Shown: positions 54,705-64,000 of the stretch, one piece after another
How positions within the stretch are numbered: the first letter of the stretch is position 1
Layout: each line of letters opens with the position of its first letter
Source: JAXMBN01 sp046349875
GTDB taxonomy: Bacteria > Planctomycetota > Planctomycetia > Pirellulales > Pirellulaceae
Length of the DNA stretch: 64,000 bases
Assembly (NCBI GenBank): GCA_046349875.1
Contig: JAXMBN010000005.1
Location: forward strand, 1-64,000
Direction: 5' to 3'
Translations under genes and position numbers: made by a program
The notes under the pieces: model-generated
The model's database searches: none
Told to the model about the DNA's origin: nothing
What the model saw: only the letters and a program-made list of their open reading frames with translations

Positions 54705-57700
54705 TTCCACAGTTCCTATCGCAATGGAACAGCTATAAGAGCCCCATGGCGAGGCGTTACTTTGAAAAATACATGCAGACACTTCACTGTGATGTTTGCG
54801 ACGGTCAACGATTAAATCCGCAGGCTCGTCACGTGAAACTCAAGACGCTCTCAAAGGCTTTTAAAAAGAGCCCTTGGAGATCGTTGCCGCAGGTGGGCGA
54901 ACTATCCCTCGATCAATGTTTTGATTTCTTTGAATCCTTGGATCTTTCAGCAACCCAACAACAGATTGCAGGTGAGGCACTGAAAGAAATTCGATCGCGA
55001 TTGGGCTTCCTGCTCGATGTCGGTCTATCCTATCTCTGCCTCAATCGCACGGCACCGACGCTATCCGGCGGAGAATCTCAACGCATTCGTCTGGCGAGCC
55101 AAATCGGTTCCGGGCTTGTTGGCGTACTTTATGTGCTCGATGAACCCTCGATCGGTTTGCATCCGAGGGATAACGATCGCCTTCTTCAGTCGCTCAAACG
55201 TCTTCGCGATCTTGGAAATACACTCATCGTCGTTGAACATGATGAAGAGACGATGCGAGAAGCCGACATGATCGTCGACTTTGGACCAGGCCCAGGGGTG
55301 CGCGGTGGTGAAATCGTCACGACAGGAAGCTTGCCCGAAATCATTCGTCACCCGCGAAGCGTAACGGGCGGTTACCTCAGTGGTCGCCTCAAGATGGAAC
55401 GACCCAAAACGCGTCGCAAAGGAAACGGACAGCAGATCACGATTCGTGGTGCTGCGCAGAACAACTTGCAGAACATCGATGTTTCGCTTCCGTTGGGGCA
55501 ATTCGTGTGTGTTACAGGTGTGAGTGGCAGCGGCAAGAGTTCGTTGATCTCGGATATTCTTACGCCTGCCCTGCGACGCGATTTGAACGCCGCTGAGTGC
55601 TTACCTGGAAAACACCGCAGCATCGAAGGCATCGAACACCTCGATAAGATCATCGACATCGACCAAAGCCCCATCGGTCGTACGCCTCGCAGCAACCCAG
55701 CGACCTACGTCAAAGTATTCGATGAGATACGCGACCTCTTCGCACAGCTCCCAGAAGCAAAGGCTCGTGGATATCAACCGGGGCGTTTCAGTTTCAATAC
55801 CGAGGAAGGGCGTTGTGCAGCTTGTGAAGGGAATGGCTCGGTCAAGCTTGCCATGGAACTGGTGGCCGACCTTTGGGTCCCCTGTACCGTGTGCAATGGG
55901 AAGCGATACGATCGTGAAACCTTGCAGGTGACATTCAAAGGCAAGTCCATCGCTGATTGTTTGGAACTCGATGTTCAAGAAGCCCTAGAACATTTTCAGC
56001 ATCTTCCGAAAATCGCCGATAAGCTCCGAACCCTTCACGATGTTGGACTCGATTATCTCAAACTCGGACAGCCTTCTCCTACGCTTTCCGGTGGGGAGGC
56101 ACAGCGTATTAAGCTGGCGAAGGAATTAAGTCGACGCGATACCGGACGAACGCTGTATGTGCTCGATGAACCAACCACTGGACTCCATTTTGCCGACATT
56201 GCTCTGTTGTTAAAGGTCCTTCAAAGCTTGGTGGACCGTGGTAATACCGTGGTGGTGGTGGAGCATAACTTGGACATGATCCAGGCAGCCGACTGGATCA
56301 TCGATATGGGACCCGAAGGAGGCAGTGGCGGTGGACAGATTCTCGCCGAGGGAACTCCCGAGCAAGTTGCGAAGAACTCGAAGTCCCATACAGGCCGTTC
56401 ACTGGCAGCCTATTTTGAACGTCATTCGTCCAAGCCCAAGTTTGCCAAGAAGGCGCGCAAAACATCGGACTCGCATCGACGCGGATGGCAAGAAATCGTT
56501 GTCGAAGGGGCCTCCATGCACAACCTTCAGCACATCCACCTGACACTTCCGCGCAATCAACTTACCGTGCTTTGCGGGCCCAGTGGATCCGGCAAGACCT
56601 CGCTGGCAATGGACACGATCTATGCGGAAGGACAACGACGCTACGTCGAAAGCTTGAGCGCGTATGCAAGACAATTTGTGGGACAAATGCCGAAACCAAC
56701 CGTCGAACGCATCGATGGACTTTCACCAGCTGTCTCTCTTGAACAACGAAATCTCGGACATACACCTCGGAGCACGGTCGGAACGGTAACCGAAATCTAT
56801 GACTACTTACGAGTGTTCATGGCGCGTCTCGGAACGATGCATTGCCCTCGATGCCAGCGAGCGGTTGGCACGCAGACTGCCCAAGAGATTACCGATGCGA
56901 TCATGAGCTATCCGCAAGGAACCAAGTTGCTGTTGCTGGCTCCCCTTTCAATGGAACGGGGCGGCGACTGGAAGCGTCGCTTCGAGGAATTGCATAAGGA
57001 AGGCTTTGTACGATTCCGTATCGATGGCACAACGTGGAACTATGAAGAGCTTCCTGAACTTCAGCGAACCTCGCAGCACCAAGTTCAAATCGTCATCGAT
57101 CGGCTCAAGATTGATCGCGGAGGGAGAACCCGAATCGCCGATAGCGTTGAAACAGCCTTGGGAGTTGGTTTAGGGGTGATTCAAGTGGCGATCTCCGATG
57201 ATCGGCCAGAGGCTGCTTGGGATGTGCACACCCATTCGCGTCACTTGGCCTGCCATGCGTGCAAGACCTCCTATCAACCACTCACTCCTCATAGCTTCTC
57301 TTTCAATTCGAGCTTGGGGTGGTGTCCGTCGTGTGAAGGTCTGGGAGTTCAGACGGGCGCGAATCCGACGGCTTTCATGGATATGGCTCGCTCGCTCAAT
57401 GAAGGAGGTTTTTTGTTGTGGCCGCAGCCGAGCACAACGTCGGCATCCTCGATGTCGCAAGCGATGCTTCAAGCACTAGGCCGCGCTTCGGGGATACCTC
57501 TGGACGTTCCTATCGGGAAACTCCAAGCCAGGCACCTTCAAAAGTTGCTCTTTGGTACGGGAGAGCTTTGGATCGAAGTCCATGGGACTCAAGGGAAGGG
57601 AGCGTCCCAGGCAGGGAGTTTTCGATTCCAATTTCGCGGCATCTACCCTGCCCTCGAACAAGCCTCCAGATCGAGCACTCTTTGGCGTTCCAAGCTGCTG

Positions 57701-58642
57701 TCCTTTGTGGCAGAGGTTCCTTGTATGAGTTGCAGTGGGGCACGGGTGCGCCCAGAAGCAGCCGCTTGCCGATGGGACGGTTTAACCATCGTCGACTTGG
57801 TTCACATGCCCTTGGAGACACTTAGATCGACCGTGCAACAATGGAAGCTCGATGCTAGGCAACAGAAGATCGCTGGAGAGCTGCTCCGCGAGATTCAAAA
57901 CCGGCTCGAGTTCCTCGTCGATGTAGGCTTGAACTATCTGAACTTATCACGAAGTGCGAACTCTTTGTCCGGTGGAGAATCACAGCGGATTCGATTGGCA
58001 AGTCAATTGGGGAGTGGGTTATGTGGCATTCTCTATGTGCTCGACGAACCGACGATTGGATTGCATCCTCGCGATAATGATCGATTGATTCGAGCCTTGC
58101 ATCGCTTACGCGATCTCGGCAATACACTGCTGGTCGTCGAACATGATAAGGATGTGATCGCGAGTAGCGATCATCTATGCGATTTTGGTCCCGGCTCGGG
58201 TCGCAATGGAGGCCGCGTCGTTGGACAGGGTTCACCCAAGGCCGTTGCGAAACAAGCTACTTCCGTAACGGGACCTTATTTGAGTGGCAAGAAGGCGATT
58301 CCCATTCCTCAACGTCGCCCAACGGTACCGGAACCACCTGGAGGCGGTTGGCTTATCGTACGGGGAGCCAAAGAGAATACGCTACGGAATATCGATGTTT
58401 GCTTCCCATTGGGTTGCTTCATCGCGGTGACCGGACCGAGCGGAAGCGGGAAGAGTAGTTTGGTCAACGATATTTTATATCCCGCGTTGGCGAATCACCT
58501 CCATCATGCCGGCCATCGAGTCGGGCTTCACTCCAAGATGGAAGGAGTTGAGCAGATCGATAAGGTCGTCATGGTGGATCAAACACCACTCGGTGTTTCG
58601 CCATCATCCAATCCGCGACCTATTCCGGTGTCTTCGAGTTGA
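54581..58642 (+). pseudogene. uvrA: Tandem UvrA, fragment 2 of 3 (end of first UvrA unit and most of the second)
   Basis: Meaningful sequence starts near 54683. It contains the signature and Walker B of the first ATPase (TLSGGESQRIRLASQ; VLYVLDEPSIGLHPRDNDRL), then the second ATPase of unit one (GVSGSGKSSLISDIL; ARGYQPGRFSFN; LSGGEAQRIKLAKELS; DEPTTGLHF), then a complete new start of a UvrA unit at about 56490 (GPSGSGKTSLAMDTIYAEGQ; LSGGESQRIRLASQLGSGL) and its second Walker A (GPSGSGKSSLVNDIL). It ends in PRPIPVSSS where the expected sequence is NPATYSGVFELIR. Restoring one G at about 58615 gives exactly that. Confidence 0.88.
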
Positions 58643-60012
58643 TTCGTCAGCTCTATGCACAACTGCCGGATGCTCGCATCCGTGGATTCACACAGCGGCA
58701 ATTTAGTTTTAATGTGACTGGTGGACGATGCGAAAAGTGTGAAGGCAATGGCCAAATCAAAATCGAAATGCATTTCCTTCCCGATGTATGGGTTCAATGC
58801 GACGCCTGCATGGGACGACGATACACCGAAGAAACTCTGTCGGTCAGGTATCAAGGGCATTCGATTCACGATCTTTTGGAAATGCCGATCGGGAATGCCC
58901 TCAAACTCTTTTATAACATTCCCAAGATACGCCGTATCCTTCAGACCCTTTGCGACGTAGGGCTCGACTACTTGGCCCTGGGGCAATCGGCGCCGACGCT
59001 GAGCGGTGGTGAAGCGCAACGGGTGAAACTCGCTTCAGAACTTGCGAGACCTCAAACGGGCAAAACTGTTTACCTATTGGATGAACCTACGACGGGCTTG
59101 CATTTCGACGACATTGCAAAACTGCTAGCGGTGTTGCAACGCTTGGTAGATCTTGGCAATACGGTATTGGTGATCGAACATAACTTGGATGTTATCAAGT
59201 GCTGCGACTGGGTCATCGATATGGGCCCCGAAGCAGGTTGGGAAGGAGGACAGATCGTCGCCGAGGGAAGTCCCGAAGCGATCTGCCATCTGGAACCATC
59301 ATCGTCAACAAAATCTTCCACAGCCTCGACACGCAGGCGTAGGGCCACGCAAGCGGATACAAACGAAGCAAACGAACGGATCAGTCTTACGGCGCAAGCC
59401 TTGCGGCCCATTCTCCAAGAAGGCCCTTATATGGAGCGAGCGAAGTATGATCCTGTTCAAGAACTGACTGCCAAGCCAGACGATATAACGATCACGCAGA
59501 TTGGCAAGATGTCGGTGGCTCCGTGGGAAGCCGATGGAAGAAAATGGCATCTCGAAACGAGCTTGGATCGAAAAGGCAATCCTCCCAAATGGGATCGCAA
59601 CATTCTCTCCAAAATCATGGATCGCATTGAAAAGTCGGGATGTTTTTCGGAAACCAACTGGAACTCGCGAAGCATTGTAGAAGTTTCGGGCCGAAAGAAG
59701 TCGGAAGGTTGGTTCCTTCATGCCATCACTGCTGAAACATGGCTTCTCAAGTTGAAGTTTCGCGTACCCCGCGGTGCGTTTGCGAAGAATGACTTTTTGG
59801 ATAAGCTCGATCTTCCAACGCTCAACGAAATGGAAGACATCGAAGCGTATAGCAATGATCCTCGCGTCATGGTCCGAAGTGGTTCGCAATGGCAAGAAGT
59901 GGAGATTCGACCTCATACGCTCGAAGAGATCGATCGTCCCGTTTTCTGGAAGTGGCTCGACGTTTGCATCCGAGCGTTCGATGATGCACAAGGGCCCAAG
60001 GAGAAAGCGTGA
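58639..60012 (+). pseudogene. uvrA: Tandem UvrA, fragment 3 of 3 (last ATPase and C-terminal extension)
   Basis: Continues unit two after the frame break: LIRQLYAQLPDARIRGFTQ, FSFNVTGGRCEKCEGNG, the signature LSGGEAQRVKLASEL and YLLDEPTTGLHFDDIAKLL. From about residue 215 (59290) a linker of Ser/Thr/Arg-rich sequence leads to an extra C-terminal region of about 200 residues (PWEADGRKWHLETSLDRKG, GWFLHAITAETWLLKLKFRV) that standard UvrA proteins lack and that I recognise only as common to planctomycete double UvrA. Joined, the three fragments give a protein of about 2170 residues with four ABC modules. Confidence 0.85.
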
Positions 60013-60665
60013 TGACTAGCGATATTGCATGGATCGATCCAACACTCTTGTTTGACTTTGAGATTCCTTTGTTCTATTGGAAGACCAAATGGGCAACGAC
60101 GCGCAAGCCCTTGCCTGACAAGTACCGCTTGCCCCATTTCGCTGCCATGCATCAGAATGAAACGATCGCTACAGTGTGGGGCGCATGGTCTGAAAGCGGA
60201 CTCTACTTCGATCTTGAAGTACCCCTGCCTGAAGCGAGCCTGAATACGCGCGACGAATTATGGCATCCCACTGTTTGGCAAGTCTGGATCGACACTCGGC
60301 ACGATCCCGGAAATCGACGCGGAACCCAAAACTGCCACTTCTTTGTTTTTGCGCCTCAAGAGAAAGCTCGATCGCCCCAACCCTTGGCGACCATGAGGTA
60401 TATGCACCGGGCTTTGGCTCTTCCGAACGCCATTGCATCAGAAGACCTGGCGACAACGGTCATTGAAATGAAGGTTGGGTTTCGAATGCTGGTGAGCATT
60501 CGGGCGTCCGCATTGACGGGGTTTTCCCCATCGGAAATGCGTCACCTGGGCTTTATGTATCAATTGAGTGTCAGCAATTCAGATTCCCAGCATCTTTCTG
60601 TCAGCCCCGAGGTGCGTTTTTTCGAAGACCCAGGCCATTGGTGCCGGCTGAACCTCCTCGACTAG
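60012..60665 (+). CDS. Conserved hypothetical protein downstream of uvrA
   Basis: A 217-residue protein without signal peptide or membrane helix. It is rich in beta strands and aromatic residues (IPLFYWKTKW; SESGLYFDLEVPLPEA; DELWHPTVWQVWIDTR; HFFVFAP), a pattern reminiscent of carbohydrate-binding or DOMON-like beta-sandwiches, but I cannot name a family. The ATG overlaps the uvrA stop (TGATG), so it is translationally coupled to it; a GTG one codon earlier is an alternative. A role linked to repair is inferred from position only. Confidence 0.65.
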   Translation: MTSDIAWIDPTLLFDFEIPLFYWKTKWATTRKPLPDKYRLPHFAAMHQNETIATVWGAWSESGLYFDLEVPLPEASLNTRDELWHPTVWQVWIDTRHDPGNRRGTQNCHFFVFAPQEKARSPQPLATMRYMHRALALPNAIASEDLATTVIEMKVGFRMLVSIRASALTGFSPSEMRHLGFMYQLSVSNSDSQHLSVSPEVRFFEDPGHWCRLNLLD

Positions 60666-60738
60666 CCATGTTGCGAAAAACAAGCGGCTGGCGAAGGAAA
60701 AGGGTTTGCGAAATCTGTAGGATTTCAAATTTCAATCG

Positions 60739-60768
60739 TTGACGCCGATATGGGGGTGGGAATATTCT
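60739..60768 (+). promoter_or_regulatory. Possible sigma-70 promoter of the extracellular propeller gene
   Basis: TTGACG (60739-60744) and TATTCT (60763-60768) are separated by 18 bases, 80 bases before the ATG at 60848. In the leader, CCGATC/GATCGG (60786-60791 with 60797-60802) forms a small hairpin. Confidence 0.45.
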
Positions 60769-60847
60769 GCTAGGCATTAGCAAATCCGATCGTCTGGATC
60801 GGTCTGCCTTTATTTGATTTGTTTCCCATACCGTTGAAGCAACCTCC

Positions 60848-63800
60848 ATGAGTTTGAAACCTGCGCAAAGTGGACTGGTAATTAGAAACGCTGCAACGCG
60901 AAAGCGATTTCGCAAACTGTTCTTGGAACAGTTTGAAGCTCGTCACATGATGGCAAGTGATTGGATGGCAGCGGGACCTTTCAGCATGACCGATGGTCAG
61001 AATGAAGGTATTCCTAACCGGCCCGTTGTTGGTGCCATGAATGTCGTCGTGACACACCCCTTTGATGCAAACACCATCTATACCGGTGGTGTGAACGGTG
61101 GTGTATGGAAGACGAGCAATGCTCTCGATGCGAGTCCCAACTGGCAACCACTCACCGATGCACTTCCAAGCCTATCGGTGGGCGCCATTGCTTTGGATTA
61201 CTTCAATCCTGAGACCGTCTACATGGGCGCAGGAAGGAAGAGCAGTTACGCGCAAGTCGGTGGCGAACGATCGGGCGTTTATCGAAGCGACGATGGAGGA
61301 CAATCCTGGCAAGTGCTTGCTGGCAATAGCACGCTGGTTGGAAAAAACATTTCAGCATTATCTGCTGTCGGCGACACCATCGTGGCGGCAGTCAACATTG
61401 CCGACACTTTTTCTTATCCGAATATCGGTATCTTCCGAAGCGATGATGGCGGCGTATCGTTCTCACAAATAAGTGGTCTGTCAGGGACAGGCTTGCCAGG
61501 TGGCGTGTCCTACGACCTTGCAACCGACCCAAATGACCCTTTCACACTTTATACATCGGTTGTGTTCCCAAGTTCCGTCGGTGGGCAGGGTATTTATCGC
61601 TCAAACGATGCTGGAGCGACTTGGACCAAAGTAAGCAACTCGGCCATCGATGCGCTGATTGGCAACAACACGAGCAATATTGAGATCTCGGTTGGAACCT
61701 CCAACAATGTTTACGTCGGAATTTTGAATTCGGGCAATCCCGTGGGACTCTTCCGATCAGGCGATGCAGGCGGATCATGGATCACACTTGATCTCCCGGT
61801 TACCGATGAAAACGGAATTGACATCGGCCTCAATCCCCGAGGATTCAAAGGTCCTACATCGGGAACTCCCGAGCAAATGGCTGGCGGACAAGGAAATATT
61901 CACTTTTCGATCGCGGCTGATCCCACCAATCCTTTCATCGTCTACGTGGGTGGCGACCGCCAACCAACATCGAACGGAGACCAAGGGTCCTTCCCCAACT
62001 CCATTGGAGCCCAAGACTATTCCGGACGTATCTTCCGCGGTGATGCATCGCAACCGGTAGGTTACCAGTTCGTCCACATCACCCATCGCAATGATATGGG
62101 AGCCGAAGGAGGCGGTACCGCCAACAACACTTCGCCTCACGCTGACTCGCGCGATATGGCAGTTGATATTCTCGGCAACTTGATTGAAGTCGACGACGGT
62201 GGAATCTACAAACGTATTCTACCGAACTCGGACCAAGGCGATTGGGTTTCGCTCATCGGTAATCTTCAGACCACCGAAATGCACGACGTTGCCTACGACA
62301 GCGTGAGCAACGTTTTGATGAGTGGCAATCAAGATACTGGCACAACCTATCAAACGGCGCAGGGAGCTACCGTTTGGAAGTCCCTTTCCACTGCGGACGG
62401 GGGAGATGTCGCGATCGACGATATTTCCTTGGCATCTTCGGGACGATCGATTCGTTATTCGAGCTTCCAAAATTTGGGAGCCTTCCGACGAACCATGTAT
62501 GATGCTGCAGGAAATCTGTTGAGCACATTGTTTCCGAGACTCAATGTTGTAGCGGGTTCAGGAATTGCCCCAACATTTCGTACCATCGTTACCACGAACC
62601 GCATCGTTGGCCAGCGGGTCTTGATACAAGATCAAACGGGAATTCTTGAATCGTTCGACTATGCCGATTCGCTCTACCGCGTCGGTACTGGAGGTGGTAA
62701 TACCAGCATCGAGCAAGATGCTGTGGTCTACGGCGGCAAGCTTAACAACGTCGCCAACCCAGATGTGATTTGGGTCGGTGGTGGCTCTGATGTTCGCGTC
62801 CGCACCACCGCCGGTGGATCCCTCAGCCTCGTAGGCTCCGATCCCACGACGAGCACGATTCGTGATTTGGAAGTTGATCCCGATGCGTACACGACAGCTG
62901 TCGTTGTCACAGCCACTCAGGTATTGCTCACCACAAACTTGGGAACCAACTGGTCGAACATCACTGGTAATCTGCTAGCTCAAACCACCAACATTCACTC
63001 CGTCGGATACATTCCTGGAGTCAATGACGTCATCATTGCGGGTACCAACCGTGGGATTTTCTATACACCTGCAAGTGCTCCTGGAAACTGGACGAAGATT
63101 GGAACAACCTTACCCAACGCCATCGTGTTTGAAATGGAATACGATGCCAAGGATGACGTTCTCGTTGCAGGAACGTTTGGACGTGGCGCATGGAAGCTCG
63201 ATCAAGTTTCCAACGTCATCGCTTCTTTCTTTTCCAGTGAAGACTACGGCGATGCTCCTTCGTCCTATTTGACGACCGCATTGAGTGGCGGTGCAAGCCA
63301 CATCGCGACGGGACCGATGCTAGGTACCCTTCGCGACATCGATCAGGATGGCAACCCCAACGTGGATGCCATGGGTGACGATTTGCTCGGTGACGATGAT
63401 GAAGACGGTATCCAGTTCCTCGGTTCGCCGATCCCTGGTGAAACCCTTGGAATCAATGTAAGCGCTCCGGATGGCGGCGTTCTAAATGCTTGGTTCGACT
63501 TCGATCGTAGTGGGACTTTTGATCCCTGGGAACAAGCCATCAACGAACAATTGTTGGCTCCAGGAACTACGCTCATCGGAGTCGACGTTCCAGTCAACAC
63601 AAGTCTCGGAAAGACCTATGCCCGATTCCGTATTACCTCGAACATTGGAATGGCAACCACTCCAGATGGAGCAGCAACGGATGGTGAAGTCGAAGATTAC
63701 GCAGTCACAGTACGCCGTACGGCTCCGAAGGTTTTAGGGGAAGTGATCAACGGTTCGTTCACCAACCTCAATCGATCGGGTATCGGAACTCTGCAACTTC

Positions 63801-64000
63801 GGTTCGATCAACCTGTCACAGTCAATAACGCTCAAGTCCTCCGTGTGGTCAATCGCACGACTGGACAAACGATGAGCCTGACCAACGCTACATTGCTCGG
63901 CAATGGAACGGCCTCACTAACGTGGAAGTTCCCTGCAGGATTCTTCCCCAATGGGCGATACACCTATGAACTTGCTGCCACAGCAGCTCGCAATGTCGAC
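60848..64000 (+). CDS. Large extracellular beta-propeller protein with GEVED domain, cut by the window edge
   Basis: An open frame of 1051 codons with no stop before the window ends. The N-terminus has FRKLFLEQFEARHMMASDW, the planctomycete-specific export/sorting signature (LExLExRxxxA type). Residues about 50-790 contain repeated sialidase/BNR or Vps10-like blades (SGVYRSDDGGQSWQVL; GIFRSDDGGVSFSQI; GIYRSNDAGATWTKV; GLFRSGDAGGSWITL). Residues about 800-960 are a GEVED domain (YGDAPSSY, DEDGIQFL, WFDFDRSGTFD, TDGEVEDYAV). A further beta-sandwich starts near 965. It is probably a secreted or surface adhesin-like protein; ligand unknown. Confidence 0.87.
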   Translation, partial: MSLKPAQSGLVIRNAATRKRFRKLFLEQFEARHMMASDWMAAGPFSMTDGQNEGIPNRPVVGAMNVVVTHPFDANTIYTGGVNGGVWKTSNALDASPNWQPLTDALPSLSVGAIALDYFNPETVYMGAGRKSSYAQVGGERSGVYRSDDGGQSWQVLAGNSTLVGKNISALSAVGDTIVAAVNIADTFSYPNIGIFRSDDGGVSFSQISGLSGTGLPGGVSYDLATDPNDPFTLYTSVVFPSSVGGQGIYRSNDAGATWTKVSNSAIDALIGNNTSNIEISVGTSNNVYVGILNSGNPVGLFRSGDAGGSWITLDLPVTDENGIDIGLNPRGFKGPTSGTPEQMAGGQGNIHFSIAADPTNPFIVYVGGDRQPTSNGDQGSFPNSIGAQDYSGRIFRGDASQPVGYQFVHITHRNDMGAEGGGTANNTSPHADSRDMAVDILGNLIEVDDGGIYKRILPNSDQGDWVSLIGNLQTTEMHDVAYDSVSNVLMSGNQDTGTTYQTAQGATVWKSLSTADGGDVAIDDISLASSGRSIRYSSFQNLGAFRRTMYDAAGNLLSTLFPRLNVVAGSGIAPTFRTIVTTNRIVGQRVLIQDQTGILESFDYADSLYRVGTGGGNTSIEQDAVVYGGKLNNVANPDVIWVGGGSDVRVRTTAGGSLSLVGSDPTTSTIRDLEVDPDAYTTAVVVTATQVLLTTNLGTNWSNITGNLLAQTTNIHSVGYIPGVNDVIIAGTNRGIFYTPASAPGNWTKIGTTLPNAIVFEMEYDAKDDVLVAGTFGRGAWKLDQVSNVIASFFSSEDYGDAPSSYLTTALSGGASHIATGPMLGTLRDIDQDGNPNVDAMGDDLLGDDDEDGIQFLGSPIPGETLGINVSAPDGGVLNAWFDFDRSGTFDPWEQAINEQLLAPGTTLIGVDVPVNTSLGKTYARFRITSNIGMATTPDGAATDGEVEDYAVTVRRTAPKVLGEVINGSFTNLNRSGIGTLQLRFDQPVTVNNAQVLRVVNRTTGQTMSLTNATLLGNGTASLTWKFPAGFFPNGRYTYELAATAARNVD

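Noticed and set aside
1..64000. CRISPR arrays, rRNA and tRNA genes
   Set aside because: No regularly spaced direct repeats beyond the two-unit RAYT ends, and no recognised rRNA or tRNA sequence was seen while reading the intergenic regions.

Overview
The window looks like chromosomal DNA of a planctomycete (Planctomycetota, probably Pirellulales-like). I infer this from several family-level hallmarks: an extracellular protein whose N-terminus carries the LEQFEARHMMAS sorting motif and which ends in a GEVED-type module, a double-length tandem UvrA, a TPR-tailed membrane Ser/Thr kinase, DUF1573 and cytochrome/5'-nucleotidase-like surface proteins, frequent absence of Shine-Dalgarno sequences, and palindromic intergenic repeats. 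No rRNA, tRNA or CRISPR array was recognised.

Layout. 85-1371 (minus): an ECF sigma factor, an overlapping membrane protein (possible anti-sigma) and a DUF5989 protein. 1702-33045: a type VI secretion system (T6SS) island. It holds a giant membrane-anchored caspase-like/VWA protein, a divergent pair (an SGHY-motif protein and a secreted beta-barrel-like protein), then tssK-tssL (fused), a shortened tssM, tssA, tssB, tssC, hcp, tssE, tssF, tssG, vgrG, an FHA/DUF6931-like gene, PAAR, a second giant caspase-like protein (broken by two frameshifts), a Cys-rich HEAT-like lipoprotein and a membrane Ser/Thr kinase. A diguanylate cyclase with an FHA domain follows. 33944-35517: a decayed REP-associated transposase element bounded by paired 28-bp inverted repeats. 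35527-37363 (minus): an FKBP isomerase lipoprotein and a secreted protein. 37701-41707: DUF4416, a polyprenyl-phosphate sugar-1-phosphate transferase and an O-antigen ligase-like protein. 41770-46191: DUF1573 protein, a tetrahaem cytochrome with a 5'-nucleotidase-like domain, threonine aldolase. 46200-51559 (minus): an ABC exporter, two ABC-2 permeases, bioA (frameshifted) and a small SAM-hydrolase-like beta-barrel domain. 51865-60665: a COG1964-like radical SAM enzyme, tandem uvrA (two frameshifts) and a conserved hypothetical. 60848-64000: the start of a large extracellular beta-propeller/GEVED protein that runs off the window.

The T6SS is the most interesting part. Sheath (TssB/C), tube (Hcp), baseplate (TssE/F/G/K), spike (VgrG, PAAR) and TssA are all present. 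The membrane complex is unusual: TssL is fused to the C-terminus of TssK, TssM has only its cytoplasmic part and lacks the long periplasmic region and a Walker A motif, no TssJ lipoprotein is recognisable, and no ClpV/TssH lies in the window. Two long paralogous membrane proteins with a degenerate caspase-like N-terminal domain flank the core genes and could be envelope components or cargo; this is inference.

A caution on quality: five apparent frameshifts in otherwise well-preserved genes (two in the second giant gene, two in uvrA, one in bioA) are all explained by one missing base each. This pattern suggests residual deletion errors in the assembly rather than five real mutations.
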